Of a stretch of DNA of 64,000 nt, positions 46,101 to 58,723 are shown piece by piece (position 1 is the stretch's first letter; each line of letters opens with the position of its first letter). The DNA lies in contig JAKUHH010000216.1 of the NCBI GenBank assembly GCA_022701365.1, positions 558,001 through 622,000 on the forward strand. The letters are read 5' to 3'. The notes under the pieces are model-generated. The model worked only from the letters and a program-made list of their open reading frames with translations. It did no database searches and was not told the origin of the DNA. Made by a program: the position numbers and the translations under genes. The DNA is from Mycocentrospora acerina. Lineage: Eukaryota > Ascomycota > Dothideomycetes > Pleosporales.

Positions 46101-48829
46101 ATGCGGAGCCTTGAGTCAAATGCGGTTATCACGTACGAAAAGCGGGCTATGGTAGTCTGAAGAAGGATTCGTGAGTTGTCCCTGGTGGATGATGATTATC
46201 TGCCATGTCACACTTGCGTAAAGGTACATCATGCTGAAGAGAGGGATAGAAACATGTCGCCCCCTTCGCAGTTGGATATCTGTGGGACCCATCATAAGAA
46301 TGCCGGTGCAAGAGCCGTTCAAGGCTACGCTGCCAGAGATCGTCTTCATGTCGAGTCTCACGTCCCAAACATTCATGCCAACGCATACTGTTTGGTATGA
46401 TCTCTACGCCAACGTGACCGAAGATGCTGACAACACTCTGGCTCGGATGTGATCGCCAGTCTGTGGACCACAGACTCCCGCTCGCGACTTTAGTCTGCGG
46501 GAAGCAGAGCTTGGCGATATCTCCATTATGCACGGATTACGCCGGAAATCAGAAGGAAAGAAAAAAATGCAGGTTCTTAACCTCGCTTGCGCAAAGCAAG
46601 TGTCGCAACCTGGCCTTTTCGATATACCCGCGCCGATGCACACCACAAACGAGGGTGGCGTTCTGCGATACTCATAACGGGCGCATTACGGGCAAGTCAT
46701 TCCTACCTGAGCTCAGCGCCATGATTTCACAGTCATGCTGGATCCTGTACGAGGGAGCGATCACTTGTTCGGGTGGGTGGCATTCTCGAAGCAACGATGG
46801 ACCGCATCCTCAAGGATGGGCAGCTGGTGTGTATGGAACGCTCACGAATCACAAACTGTTTGCCATGTCACAAGACCAGGGCCAGACCAAGGCCCCCAGT
46901 TGTGCTCCAAATGATGATTGGCAAAAATTGTGAAAACAATCTCCGACATCATTCGCCAGGAGCAAATCTGTCGAAAACTCTTGCAGTGCACGTCGCGCCA
47001 CTGGCGGATCTTACACAAATCACGGCAAGATTGCTGGCAAGCCCACGGCGAGCACATTAGTCAGGCTGTGTTGGATGGCAATATTCAGTTTGACCAATCA
47101 GTGCTATAGGGCAGTAGTAGGGCGAAGTCCGCCGCAGTGAATTCTAGGCTGAAGCGTAATCCAATCGGGCTTCACTTGCCATGTGTCATATCGCCAACGC
47201 CTTTTGGCGCTGCAACTGTTGGAGCGAGACGAGCTCGCCCTTGCTCGTAGGCAACAACACGCGCGGGAGCAAAATTGGAGGACAAAGAACCTTTGGAGGC
47301 GCCGGTAGTGTAGCTCCACCAATACGAAACCGAAACGTGATTGCGGGCTGCGAATGGCCGCAAAGGCTGTCTCGGAGCCCATATCACCGGGTTCAGAGAG
47401 ACGGGATGAAGGCTCTGCTGGAGACATGAGAGTCAGAGAAGGTTGCGAGCAGCGTTATGGTCGCCAGATTATCGCCTGGAGGGTCTGCTTTCGTCATGGT
47501 CGGGGTGATGGAACACTATCGAACGGCGCCCGTGCTCTGGTTGGCTTCACGAGACGTCGTAAGCTTTCGCAGCAGGCTAAAAGAATGCTAACCGATAGTG
47601 GAATGACTTCAACACTTCAGCCTTCTTTTCGGGGCGATGCACGGTTAATTTCGAGAGTCTGGTGGCCCGTCTTGTCGGCCGGTGACAGGTGCTGAGATCA
47701 GGGGCCGCATGAGGCAGAGGCTTGGTCCAAGTGGCGAATCAGCTCACCATGCGATCAGCCGTCGTCTTCGTGTGCAAATGCGTGGCTTGGGCAGGATTGC
47801 TTCGATTTGCCATGCAAATGTGTCCATGCTGGCGAGCTGGCCAACGCTATCAGGGTGGGCAGTTGACGAAGAGTGGATTGCCGTGGCCATGCCCACATGG
47901 TGCTGGCTAGCCCTTCTGGCTCGACGCAGTGCCGTGCCTCGAGGCTGCTGCAATTCGAGCGTCGAGCCCCAGACCGTGTGGGTTGAACAGCAACGTGTGT
48001 GTCACGTTAGTGTGCGCAGGCAGGCTGCTGATTCGACGCCCATCACAGCCGCCCGATGAGCTGCGCATTCGCCGTGGCCCATCAATCAAATGAGTCAAGA
48101 CTCAAGGACAAGGCTCCGATCGTTCGGTAGCCGTAGTGAAGTCTTTGTTGGACGCGGCTAGCACGTCCTTGGTGCAGGCGGCTTACACGAATTCCCGCCC
48201 CTGCACTTCTTCGCCTTCGCCTCCCTGCACGAGTTTGACCTACGACGCCAAAGCTGCCGGGGTGGCTGCGCGATGTGGAACCACACGGTTTTAGCGGGCG
48301 CCCGTATGCGCGCCGCGAGCCATGGCATGCATCACTGATGGGATGCAGACGGCCTGTTGGCCCATCCAACTCCGTCATAGCGCTACTTTCAGGCCCATCC
48401 CTCCCTATTTACAGAAAACTGGGGCCAATAGTTGCCAGGGCCTTCCTGCAGAGCGCAATCTTTATTACTGGTGCCCAGCCGTGCTCATACAACTTACATG
48501 CTATCCCGCCTCACAGTTTACGACATCACCATCTTCGACACTCCATCATATCACACCCTTATTCTTCCCTTTCCAAACACTCCTTCCACTACATCCCACC
48601 TGTCCCTCCCTACGTCCTTTCCAAGGTCGAACCTATTGTGCCTTGGTCATTGTCACAACAGGAATATACTCTCTTAATACGTCGTTCTTGCCATCTTGAG
48701 AGCTCTGCCAAGGACTTTCTTCTCCGACATCAATCCGGTCTAGCCTAGTCCATCTTCCCGGACTACTTGCCCTTTTGTCCTTGAGGCCTTGACTGGACCT
48801 GCGAGGACTTACATTTCTCTCTTTACAGC
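40122..48829. other. Gene desert, 8.7 kb
   Basis: I find no supportable gene here. All ORFs are below 170 codons, overlap on both strands, and show no domain or splice-joined continuation. From about 41 to 46 kb the DNA is AT-leaning with many TA steps, fitting old repeat DNA possibly altered by repeat-induced point mutation (inference; no index was computed). ORFs at 40995-41210 and 41596-41790 have protein-like composition (the second contains NNHIDIRDFVINALIHISEP) and could be pieces of a decayed gene. From about 47.2 to 48.8 kb base composition turns GC-richer. The last ~400 bp are strongly pyrimidine-rich (48500-48640), probably the kinase promoter and leader. Confidence 0.5.
42598..42629. 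repeat. Short imperfect inverted repeat
   Basis: CGAGGTA-GTCA pairs with TGAC-TG-TACCTCG, giving an 11-bp stem with a 2-nt bulge and an 8-nt loop. It lies in the middle of the desert. It could be a chance hairpin or part of a decayed terminal inverted repeat. No partner copy was noticed. Confidence 0.5.
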
Positions 48830-50201
48830 ATGTATCCCACACCACCAGCATCTCCCACCCAAAATGGATTTTGTACACCAGAGGAACGTTTAGGCCAAGT
48901 ACTTGCCGGACGACTTCAATTGACTAGCGTTCTTGGAATTGGAGCCTATGGAGTTGTTTACACAGCCGTGGACATCCAAACCAACATCCCGTATGCTGTC
49001 AAGGCACTAAACAAGGTCGGCCTTGAGCCCCGCCAGCGCAAGTTCCAGCAGAGGGAAATCCAGCTCCACCACCAGGCCAGCGCTCACCCCAACGTGGTTT
49101 CTTTGGTCAAGATTATGGATGCCCCTGATTGTACCTATGTTGTCATGGAATACTGCCCCGAAGGAGATCTTTTCTCTAGCATCACTGAACAGGGCAAGTA
49201 TATTGGTAACGAAGGCCTTGCCAAGCGAGCTTTCCTCCAGATTCTGGACGCCGTGGAGTACTGCCATTCTATCGGGATCTACCACCGGGACCTGAAACCA
49301 GAGAATGTCTTGGTTACTGATCAGGGCATGACCTGCAAACTGGCCGACTTTGGACTCGCCACCACTGATCATGTCAGCTCAGACTTCGGATGTGGATCTA
49401 CTTTCTACATGTCACCGGGTATGTTCATCGTGTTCTGAGTCATGATTAGTCCAGTGCTAACTATACATAGAGTGCCAAACACCAACACCAAAGGCTTACT
49501 CCTGCTATGCTTCAGCGCCTAATGATGTCTGGAGCCTAGGTGTCATCTTAGTGAACTTGACTTGCGGACGTAACCCATGGAAGCGAGCCTCGCATGAGGA
49601 CAGCACTTTCCGCGCTTTCATGAAGGACCCTAAGTTCTTGAGATCCATCCTACCCATTTCCCTGGAACTGGATGCCATTCTAAGGCGCATTTTCGAGTTC
49701 AATCCCGCCCAAAGGATCACCATTCCCGAGCTACGAGAGATGATTCTCCAGTGCTCAACTTTCACAGCTACCAAGTCGGCTGTTTCGACGCCGCTGCCCT
49801 CTCCCCCCATCAACCCGGTAGATTACTCTCGGGACGTTGCTTACCGAGGATGCTACCAGGCCCCTCAGGTACCTTTCCTTACTCCCCTATCTGGTCCGGT
49901 CTACTCTCCACCTACCTACCAGCTTCCATACCCCCAGTTCTCTACGTCTTCTGGAAGCTCGAACTCTGAGAATGAATCAGTATTCTCCTCCTGTTCTTCC
50001 GGCTCGTCCGCTTCTTCAGGTTCATATCAGAACGTTTCTCCTCAAAATATCAAATTTGCTGCTCGGGTTCCTCAGTCAACATACGTTTCTCCTCCACCAC
50101 CAACAAATACGTGGTATCAGCCTTTCATCCAGGCGGCCAACCTAGTCAAGCATGTGTCCTTCCAGCCATCGATCATGACTGGTCCGGTCCGTGTTTACTA
50201 G
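48830..50201 (+). CDS. Ran1/Pat1-like serine/threonine protein kinase
   Basis: Exons: 48830-49418 and 49471-50201; 439 aa. The kinase domain covers about residues 25-285. It has the Gly loop LGIGAYGVVY, catalytic Lys in YAVKAL (K58), HRDLKPEN with catalytic Asp154, DFG at 173-175 and the P+1 region FYMSPECQ. The intron falls inside the SPE codon of the activation segment (CCG G|AG TGC). Lobe end: NDVWSLGVILVNLTCGRNPW. The tail (about 290-439) is rich in Ser, Pro and Tyr with an SSGSSNSENESVF tract. Closest relatives in sequence style are S. pombe Ran1/Pat1, which blocks meiosis in nutrient-rich cells, and S. cerevisiae Vhs1/Sks1 in glucose response. Which role applies is unknown. The gene stands alone between two deserts and has a pyrimidine-rich 5' flank, suggesting a long 5' leader. 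Confidence 0.92.
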
Positions 50202-53200
50202 AACTGACGTCATGGCCACGGCTTTACGATGTTTATCGTACACAGTTATATTTCTTCGATATGTTCATATTTTGCACAAACGTTTCAAAAAAATCATGAC
50301 GACATGATACCGGTATTTTTCCGCAAGGTGTTAGGTATGGTTCAGAAAATCCTGGCGTTTCAAAATAGATAGGCCAGTATTTGGACAGGCCACAAGCTTA
50401 GAATTGCTTTTCCTAACGGTGTTTTACGATTCCTTGTCCCGGGTTGTGGGAGCCTCTGTAGCACATTTAGTTTCTTCTCGCGAATTTCTTTTTATCTTTT
50501 AGTCTCCTACAGATGGCGTTGGAACAGTTGGGCATTTACAAGGAGTTGTCACAGCATCGAGACCTTGGATCGCAGGAGGTTCACAGTCGTTAACGGTCGT
50601 TGCTTTTGAATAGATACCAGAGCGTTGGCTCATAACTGTACGGTAGTAGGTCCAAGAAGAAGGACACCATTATTTGCTTCCGAGCAAAGCACAGAACAAA
50701 TAAAAGTTACAAACAGGCGCTGCAACAATGGTTGCTGGCAGTCAAAACACAGCCACATTACTCTTCTGCTATTTTGCCTTTGAAAATCAATCGTCCGATC
50801 ACGTTTCAGTCATTTTCATGTCCTTAGCTGAACAATTGTGATCAAGGCACGATGTCGACTTTCACCCCATGGGGACATGTGGTGGCACAGCACACTTCGA
50901 TATGCACCATAGCTGCCGCATCCTGGCTACCCTTACTCGACCGTCCGATAAAATGCACACTTTCGCAAGTTGATGATCTGCTAGCCAACCATAGCTCCCG
51001 TCTTCCCTCCAAGCTTGCATGGTTTGAAATCACGTACATGCATCCGCACAGTGATCTGTCACGATACATGCAGTAAGCCCACACGCATCAGCAAATAAGA
51101 GAGCCCTCTAAGTCCGACGTCTGCACATCGGCACGTACACGGAGTGCATAGCGTGCAGTAGTCTGCCATCGCAAGACTCTGCCGACAATACACGTTGCAC
51201 CCGAGCTAGCTTTTATGGGATTAAGTTCACAACAATGGCCAGTGTGGGAAGAGCCTAGCAGATGGATGAGGACGGATAGCGGATGAAAGCGTCTGGAACA
51301 TGGTGAATGATAGACGCGCGATCAAAAGTTCCTTGTCCGCATTCCCGTCCATACACTCTCTTGTTGGGCGTTGGGAGGACGCCAAGGCACCCTCTGCAAC
51401 CACGCGTACAAAATATGCAGGACTAAATGGAGGTTGGGACAGGCGCGGTGGTGTAGCACTTCTAGCTCTGCAGAATGATCACCCAAGTCCTACTACTTGT
51501 GGCTATCCCGCAATGTAGTTCTGCAGAATCTGCTACTCATGGAGGCATACAAATAAGATTGCCAACAGGCAACTGTATCATGTCTCAGCCACTCAAAATT
51601 CCCGGTGAAAGGATGCGCTTGCTCCAACGTCGGTCAGCTGGAGGACTGGGGCTAAAATCCCAGTCAACGACCAAACGTCCCTTCGCTTCTGATCCTTGTA
51701 TCGGTAAACCTGACCCCCAAGGCGTAGCCCAAACTGTAAAAAGTACATGCAAGCTGCAGGAAGGCGTCACCGTAATCTCGATCCCGCAGCTGGGAGGGCA
51801 ACCGTTGCAAAGAATTTCTTTTCCGGCCGCCAGTCATCTGATTTGCTGCCAAAAAGCAAGATCCTTATACGCCTGGTTTCACGAATGAGAGAATGCTCAC
51901 GGCTTGTCGTATGACCCGCTCGCGTTGATGCGTGTCAAAGGTCCGTAATGCGGCCGAGCCTGCCCTTTGCCAAGCTTCCTAATAATGGATGTGCGCAACC
52001 CTCCCTGCCAAACGCTCCGTCAAAGAAATCCCTCACAAACTCCGTTGGTCTTGCATCATCGTATCCAACAATGCGGATACGTTCGGCTCGCGAGTTGGTG
52101 TCTTGATTTGCGAGGCTTAATATGGTTCGTTTTATTCAGCCTTGGCCATCGTCATCCCCAAAATTCTCTCTTTATTCTAATCAGTCACGGATGGCATGGA
52201 TAATGATCTACCGTGTATCTTCTATCCTAAGCTGATCGGCCGGTGAAGCAGAAAATAGAAAATTTCCAGCGTTAGTTGGCTGACTAACCTACCAACCAAG
52301 CCAACCTAGCCTTCCAAGACACCACGGATACGACAAGGCGTAGCATCACATCCGGACCCGTCTTACAATGATTTCTTTGTTCCTCAGTGCTTTGGAAAGC
52401 GGTCGACATGTATTCATGCATGGTAATCTGACCATGTAATCACTTGTTCCTGCACGCAACGTCATACATCTTTCTGTCGCCCGAGAGTTGATTCATCAGA
52501 CGTCACAGAGCCGCATGTTGATTGTGTATGTAAGCTGAACCTCACATGATCATCAAATGGCGAGAGTGCGCATGTTGCCTTTTGTCAAACTCTATGAAGA
52601 CGACGAGCTGCAAACGGAGAATTACTGTTCAACAAGGGATTACTATTTTGAACGTAAGCTTTGTGGCTTATTTGCCTGTTCAACGGTTACCCACTTGTCC
52701 ATACCCTTCTCTTCGGGTTTATTACCCAACATCCAGCTTCGTGGTCTGCAGTCCGTGCTGTAATCGTACCTCTCTTTCAACCCTGAATATTGGGAGATCT
52801 TGAGTCAGACCCAACCTCCTAGGCGTATTTGGGCAGAAGACGAAGGACTCGTTCTGGACAGCTATTTGATCGCTAGTCGCACTTGCACTGAATCTAATTT
52901 CGACCTTGCAAGTAGTGTCGTCGCAAAAAACTGGAAACTTCTTTTGTCAGCCCATCTTTCGTCGGGTGATGGGTAGAACAACTTTTCCATATCCTATCCA
53001 TTGCTAGCTTGATCAGAGTTCATGCCATTAGACAAAGAAAAGCTAATTGTGTAGCGGAAACACGCGGGTGGAAAATAGCCACTACCTTGTATGCATGCAT
53101 TGAGTTCCGCTCCAAGTTCAAGCTTGCGAGATTCTCCGTGCACTCTTCCCGTCGAAAGACATTGCCATTTGTGGCACCATTTAATTTTTCAGTATCACAA

Positions 53201-55944
53201 TCTGTTTAGATCCGTTTCCCAATCATACCGTAAGCAGCTTACACAACATTTTGAGAGTCCTGCTCAGCCCTAGCACAATATTTCCCGACACATGACACAA
53301 CATGCGTCAACTATTACATGTGCTAGGCTCCAACCTTTTGACATGAGACTTTCACATCCGCCTAGGGCAGGGTTGTCGTTGTAGGTAGCACGATTAGATT
53401 TGGGGCTGTGCTCGCGGCAGATTGCTGTCTGATATTGCTCCTGCATCACATTCCCTGATGGTATCACCGCAGATAGATTAGATGTACTCGCTCTCCGTTT
53501 GATGTAATAACGCATTTCCTGTGCTATATGTGCGGCACACCAATGGCCTTGTGTGACTTATCAACCAGCCTGAAAGTCGCCGATTGGGTCTTCACGGCTA
53601 GCTATGTAAACTATCAGCTACCTGCCAGAGAAAAATGTGTTGCAATTCATCTACAAACGTTATGTGAGGAAGATAAGCCCGACACGGCGAGCGGGTGGCT
53701 ATATCGTTGCCTATACACCCAGCCTGACGGGTCTGATGTTTATTGTTGGAACTCAAGGTAAACTCCATTACAGCAATCAACGGCTTGACAGGCGAGATGT
53801 TCGTTTCTGTTCCAGGCGGGTTCAGCAAGTTAGTGTCGCGTATTGTGTTTGTGAGATACCGACCCTCGCCCAAAGACTCCTGAAGTCATCGTGCTTGACA
53901 CACGCGGCATTTGATAACCAGGACTTTTAATAGTCCACGTTCTGTGTCTTTGACGCATGGGCCAGCCAGCTGCGATGACTACGATTCTCAGACGTCCATA
54001 TGTCTCTGTCTTTTATGTTGTATTTTTATGGTGGATGGAGCTAGAATTTCAATCCCAAAAAGAGGGGGGAACTGTGCTTCACTTTACTTTGCCTTGCCCT
54101 TTTAAGTTTTTTTTTCAATTGCGGTGGCCCCAAGAACCGAACCTGTAAATTGCTTGATGATGCTGAGCTACTACAAAATCTATGTAGTAAGCCTTAACCG
54201 TTGAAGTCCCACAACTCGATGTGATGAGCTCTTCAAAACACACCTTTCTCGAATTTTGCACACCCGAATGTGCTGGTACTCATCTGGCTTCACATGTCAC
54301 GAAGACGCTCTGGTCGCACGATTCCAGCTCGATCAAGCGGCTACCCGACACCAATGAAAAAGACTGGCTCGACTTCACGGCATGATGATCCTTTTCAGGA
54401 AGCTTTAATCAGACTGCTGGCAAACACTTCGTAAACCCTGCAGGCTATGACCTTCAGAAGCTGAAATTGTCGTTACTGAGCGTTCCCATGCTCGTACAAC
54501 CGTCCTCGAGTCCTGGTATCACAACAATAACGTGGGATGGGAAGAGTTGGGTTGAATGGATAGGTGGGTCCTTGAGTCTACTGCTAGTACACGCGTACGT
54601 CTATGGCTTCACGACAGTGTGGTTATGCGCTGCTGTCACGCGAGACCGAATCACTGACTGACGTTCTGCTAAGTTGATGACGCTTGATAATGATTAAAAA
54701 TCACTCTGTACATTTAATTAGAGCTTCGACAAGTACAAATAAGCGCAAGAGTTTGAATCAAATTTCCTCACAGAGCGAACCTTAAAACCCACCAAACTTA
54801 GTGTATCTCTTCACAATTTCTCATCACTCGAATACGGTTGATCTCAGTCTGACTGCAAGAGTTATGTGGGGTAAAGAGGCGGTGAGAGTACAAAGTGGTG
54901 CAGGACTCGAGACAGAGTGACACAGAAACGGGTAGCAACATAGTGGGATGCCTCTATTCATGCGTAAGCCGAGCATGCAGCCCGAGAAGCAGAGGACAGT
55001 AGATTGACGAGACTACCCGATAGTATTGAGTCGGGAACATGTACTGCAAGACGACATCACGTATGTAACACCGATTGAGGGGACCTTGAAATCGACAAGC
55101 ATGGCCACCGAAGTACTACGAACAAGTCTCATGGTGGCGTTACACAAATAGAACGTCCGCTTCTTTAATGATTTACTCGGTGGCCGAAACCATCGCACTA
55201 AGAATTGCGCTTTTGTTTGTCATGCAAAAAACACATACGTCGAGAAAAGCACTCAGGAGATACAGAGACAGAGGCTTACAGGCAAAGTTTGGCCTAGAGC
55301 TCTTTTATTGCATCTTGCTCAGCTTCCTCCACTCCCAATCTTTGTAGATGTTTCTTCTCTCATGATTGAGCCTTGCTTACCACTCTTTGCCTCTCGCCGC
55401 AGCTTAAAGTTTTGCTATGCGCTCTACTCGCACTCGCAGAGCGCTATAGTAATAGTTCCGCGATACCAAGGCCGAGAAGGTCATCGCAAGTGACCTCGAC
55501 AAGATTCATGCGTGAACCGTCAAAACAAAATGGCAGGTTGAGACGACATAGGGACCTATCAATGACTGGCACAGACGCTAACAATGGTAGACGAGACATG
55601 TAGCTGCATCGCAAAGCGATATACTATGGTCTAGTCTGAAGGTTGTCAATTAGTTCTACACCATTTCATATATTCGGGACAATACAGCTTGCAAACCTGA
55701 AACGTACTAGAATGTCATGATTCGTAATGGTATCTCCAAAAACAAGCTATGCGAAAGTGATCTACAACATCTGGTCTCTCACTAAGGAAATAGTAATGCG
55801 ACCATCACTCTTGTGGCCTCATATGTGCCTCGGGTTTGCAAGAGTGATGAGAACGTCCCTGGAATCTTCTCAAAAGCTTGTGATGCATCGTCCTCGATCC
55901 CTACGACGGCTGATTAGCATTTCAAATCTCTAGGCTGGAAAGGT
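50202..55944. other. Gene desert, 5.7 kb
   Basis: No gene can be supported. ORFs reach at most 137 codons (51475-51888) and show no domain. Composition varies, with an AT-rich stretch near 54.1-54.8 kb and TA-rich decayed-looking sequence in places. No long terminal or inverted repeat was recognised by eye. No tRNA cloverleaf was found. Confidence 0.5.
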
Positions 55945-57350
55945 TTACCTACAAGCCGGGGGCAGAGCTGCCTCGACGCTGATTTCGGATTCCGCCTCGC
56001 CTGTCCAGTCAAAGCTTATATGCCAGTTGATTTTCAAGAGAACATGTTTGTCCTGAAGGACGAGTGTGTCGCGCCCTAGATGGCGGTGCATGTCTTTTCG
56101 CGAAATGATCGCATCTACCTTTGCCTTTGCTTGAGAGCGCATATTCTCTGCATCCTCATTTGTATGTCCAGACAGCAAGTGAGCAAATGTTGTCTCACAC
56201 TTTTGCCAGTATTGTGCGCGCTTGGTTGCGATATCCCAGTACGAATCAATCGCCCAGCATGCATTGCTAAGGTCATTCTCTTTCGCTTTCTTGCGCAAGA
56301 ATGTGCCAAGCTCACGCTCGGCCCACAAAGGGAGGCGGAGGATGTCCATATCAATTATCTCGTTGGCCATGGCGTCGACCACCATTGAGATCTGCGCTGT
56401 AAGGAGCTTCTGGGGGCCGACAATGTCGATGGTGTGCTTTTGATGGACGCGGCTTGAGGATGGGGAGACCTTCCCACTTGGTAGGCTGAGTTGTGTAGAG
56501 AAGTGGAAGGACGTGAACATTTCAAGGTAGGGCATAGGATCTGCGAGTTCGACGGGTTGGTGTGAGGGAAGAGGTTTCCCTGGTTGTTTTCGCCGAGGCG
56601 GTGGAATGGCGAAGCCTGAAAACGGCAGGAATGAGCATAAAAGGCTTGAGGTCGATAGAGATTGCTCCTCTTCTGCGTCGGTACTATGTATCTTGGTAAT
56701 GAAGTCGCTGTCGCAAGATCAGCCTTTATTCGCTAGTACACATATCGTGTTGCTGCCACCCACATCAAATCGGTGCGCTCCGCACTCTGGAGTAGCTGAT
56801 TAGGAGTCCGTTGCTGCTCTTTGGCAATCTCTTCTGTGCATCTTGACACTTGAGCTTCCAAGTCTTCTACTTCACGTTGAAGTCGAGTTCTTTCATGTCT
56901 CCTCTTCTCGATTTCTGGATCCAAGGGATGTTTACTCTGTTGGGTAGCATTGGCAGCATCATCGATTTGTGTGGTATCGTCGACGTACGAACTCTCCAAT
57001 AGCAGTGTTGCTTCTGACACTGGAGGCGGTTCCTTAGCCAGTTCTTTCATGCGTGAAGGTCGTTTGCTCGCCGAAGAAAAGAGCGTGCTTGGGCGAGCTA
57101 CATCTTGCACCCTCCGCAGCGGTGTTGTTTGCTGTTCTGCATTCTTGTCTTCAGGCGTATTCGTTGATGCTTCTTGCACCCTATTGTCGCCAGAAGCAGG
57201 CCGTGATGGTAGTAGATTCGGATAGTTGCGCGAAAGACTGGCTTTGGTCGGCGACGCAAATGAGGGTCTTCTTGGCGGCTTCCTCAGTGGGCTTGACGCT
57301 CTGTCACCTGGGGAATTGGTCCTTTGGCGCTTACGTGCTGGCTCATCCAT
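55945..57350 (-). CDS. Probable kinetochore protein, CENP-O/Mcm21/Mal2-like
   Basis: Exons on the reverse strand: 57350-56764 and 56707-55945; 449 aa. The intron (GTGGGT...CTGATC...ACAG) joins RTDL to IDFITKIHSTD in phase 2. The start MDEPARKRQRTNSPGDR carries a basic nuclear-localisation-like cluster in an ACCATGG context. Residues 1-150 are Ser/Pro-rich and disordered. A coiled coil spans about 162-195 (EKRRHERTRLQREVEDLEAQ). The C-terminal half is a folded domain with LLCSFLPFSGF, PLPSHQPVELADPMPYLEMF and a final INWHISFDWTGEAESEIS strand region. This order (disordered, coiled coil, RWD-like C terminus) fits CENP-O subunits of the inner kinetochore. The family call is from memory of the pattern, not from an alignment; another small chromatin or replication factor remains possible. 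The gene itself is solid. Confidence 0.6.
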
Positions 57351-57661
57351 GGTGGTATCTATGCCATAAAGAAACTCAGAGGCCTTTAGGATGTTATCAC
57401 GCGTTGATATGGGTAGCAAAACAGGGGTGGGGCAAATGCGTCGAGTTCTGATGTGGTGGGTGTTGACGCGTCGAAGCGCGTCGTGCAATCAACCCTGTCG
57501 GCATTTGAGTTGCCGACCTCGGGAGTCTGGCGCAAAATGACGTCTCTCCGCCATTCGTGGATCATTGATCAAAGTCACTGCGCATTGAACAACTTCAACA
57601 TCTCGAAGTATGATATGGCGGGGCAGATTTAACCAGTGAATAAATACTTCGCATAGCCATT

Positions 57662-58479
57662 ATGGAACGCCTTATCCACTTCGCTCGACCACTGACGTTG
57701 CGCCCCAACCTTTGCGCCTCGTGCCTCAGATCATGGAGCCAAACCTGTACACCAAATGCCTCGAAGTCGATAGGACTGCAAAACAGCAGCCGGATACAAC
57801 GACGCTATAAAGGCTACATTGCGCCAGAAGGCGGGCAGGCTCATCCCATAGCTGGTTTCTATGCTGGTGAGGACCAATAACACATCTACGACTCACACAG
57901 GGCAACTGACGACTCACAGAAATGCTCAAGAAATCGACAGCTCCCCAACCAAAATCCCAGCCGCAAGCTCAACCCAAAATCCTACCTCAAGCCAACACCA
58001 CACCCGAGTCATCCCCTGTTGAAGGCAGGCCTTTGAGTGAAAAGGAAGATTTGCTCGCAAAGCAACAACTGGTCTTTGGCTCCAAGCCAGGCGTCCGTGA
58101 GCGCAGAAAAGCAATCGATGCAGCATCGCACAATATCGCTGGCATTGTTGTCCCACCAAAACCTTCTGAACCAGACAACTGCTGCATGTCTGGGTGCGTC
58201 AATTGCGTGTGGGACATGTACCGTGACGAGATGGAGGAGTGGGCGGAGAAGAGTAGGCATGCAAGGGCGGCTATACAGGCGAAGAGGAAACAGGGCGAAG
58301 AAGTGGTAGAGAAAGGTGCACCGAGCCTTGTTGCTGTGAGCATGGATGACGATGGCGGGGGAAGCGAGACGAATTGGGGAGAGGAGAAAGATTTGTTTGA
58401 GGCTGTGCCGGTGGGGATCAGGGAATTCATGAAGACGGAGAAGAAGCTGAAACAACGTCACAAGGCTGCTACCGTGTGA
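57662..58479 (+). CDS. Mitochondrial oxidoreductase-like domain protein (OXLD1-type)
   Basis: Exons: 57662-57866 and 57920-58479; 254 aa. The N terminus MERLIHFARPLTLRPNLCAS and the Arg-rich stretch up to RIQRRYKG look like a mitochondrial presequence. A Pro/Gln linker follows. The signature DNCCMSGCVNCVWDMYRDEM (Cys near 156, 157, 161 and 164) then YRDEMEEW is the core of the oxidoreductase-like N-terminal domain family (PF09791), also in human OXLD1. The Cys cluster could bind metal or be redox-active; the biochemical role of the family is not settled. The splice forms codon G|AA just before an internal ATG (57922), which could mislead single-exon prediction. The 311-bp gap to the CENP-O-like gene is a divergent promoter. 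Confidence 0.88.
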
Positions 58480-58723
58480 GCTGAAGCGGCTGAATACCTA
58501 TTGAGCCCTAGATGCAGCGTGATTATAGCTGGAGATTCAGCGGTATCCGTTCAATTTCTTAGTACAATGCCAGAGCCATGTCCAAGTAATCGAGCCCTTG
58601 CGACTTGAGCGTCGCCCACTGAGCACTACGTATCCCAGCAACCCCGTTACCCATGCTACCCATATCCTCCTCCCAAAACGCCTTCTAGCCCCCAATGCAA
58701 TACCCGTTACCCCTCAATCCCAT

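Noticed and set aside
46424..46933. 169-codon ORF in the desert
   Set aside because: Overlapped by ORFs in every other frame; composition is random and no domain or splice continuation was found.
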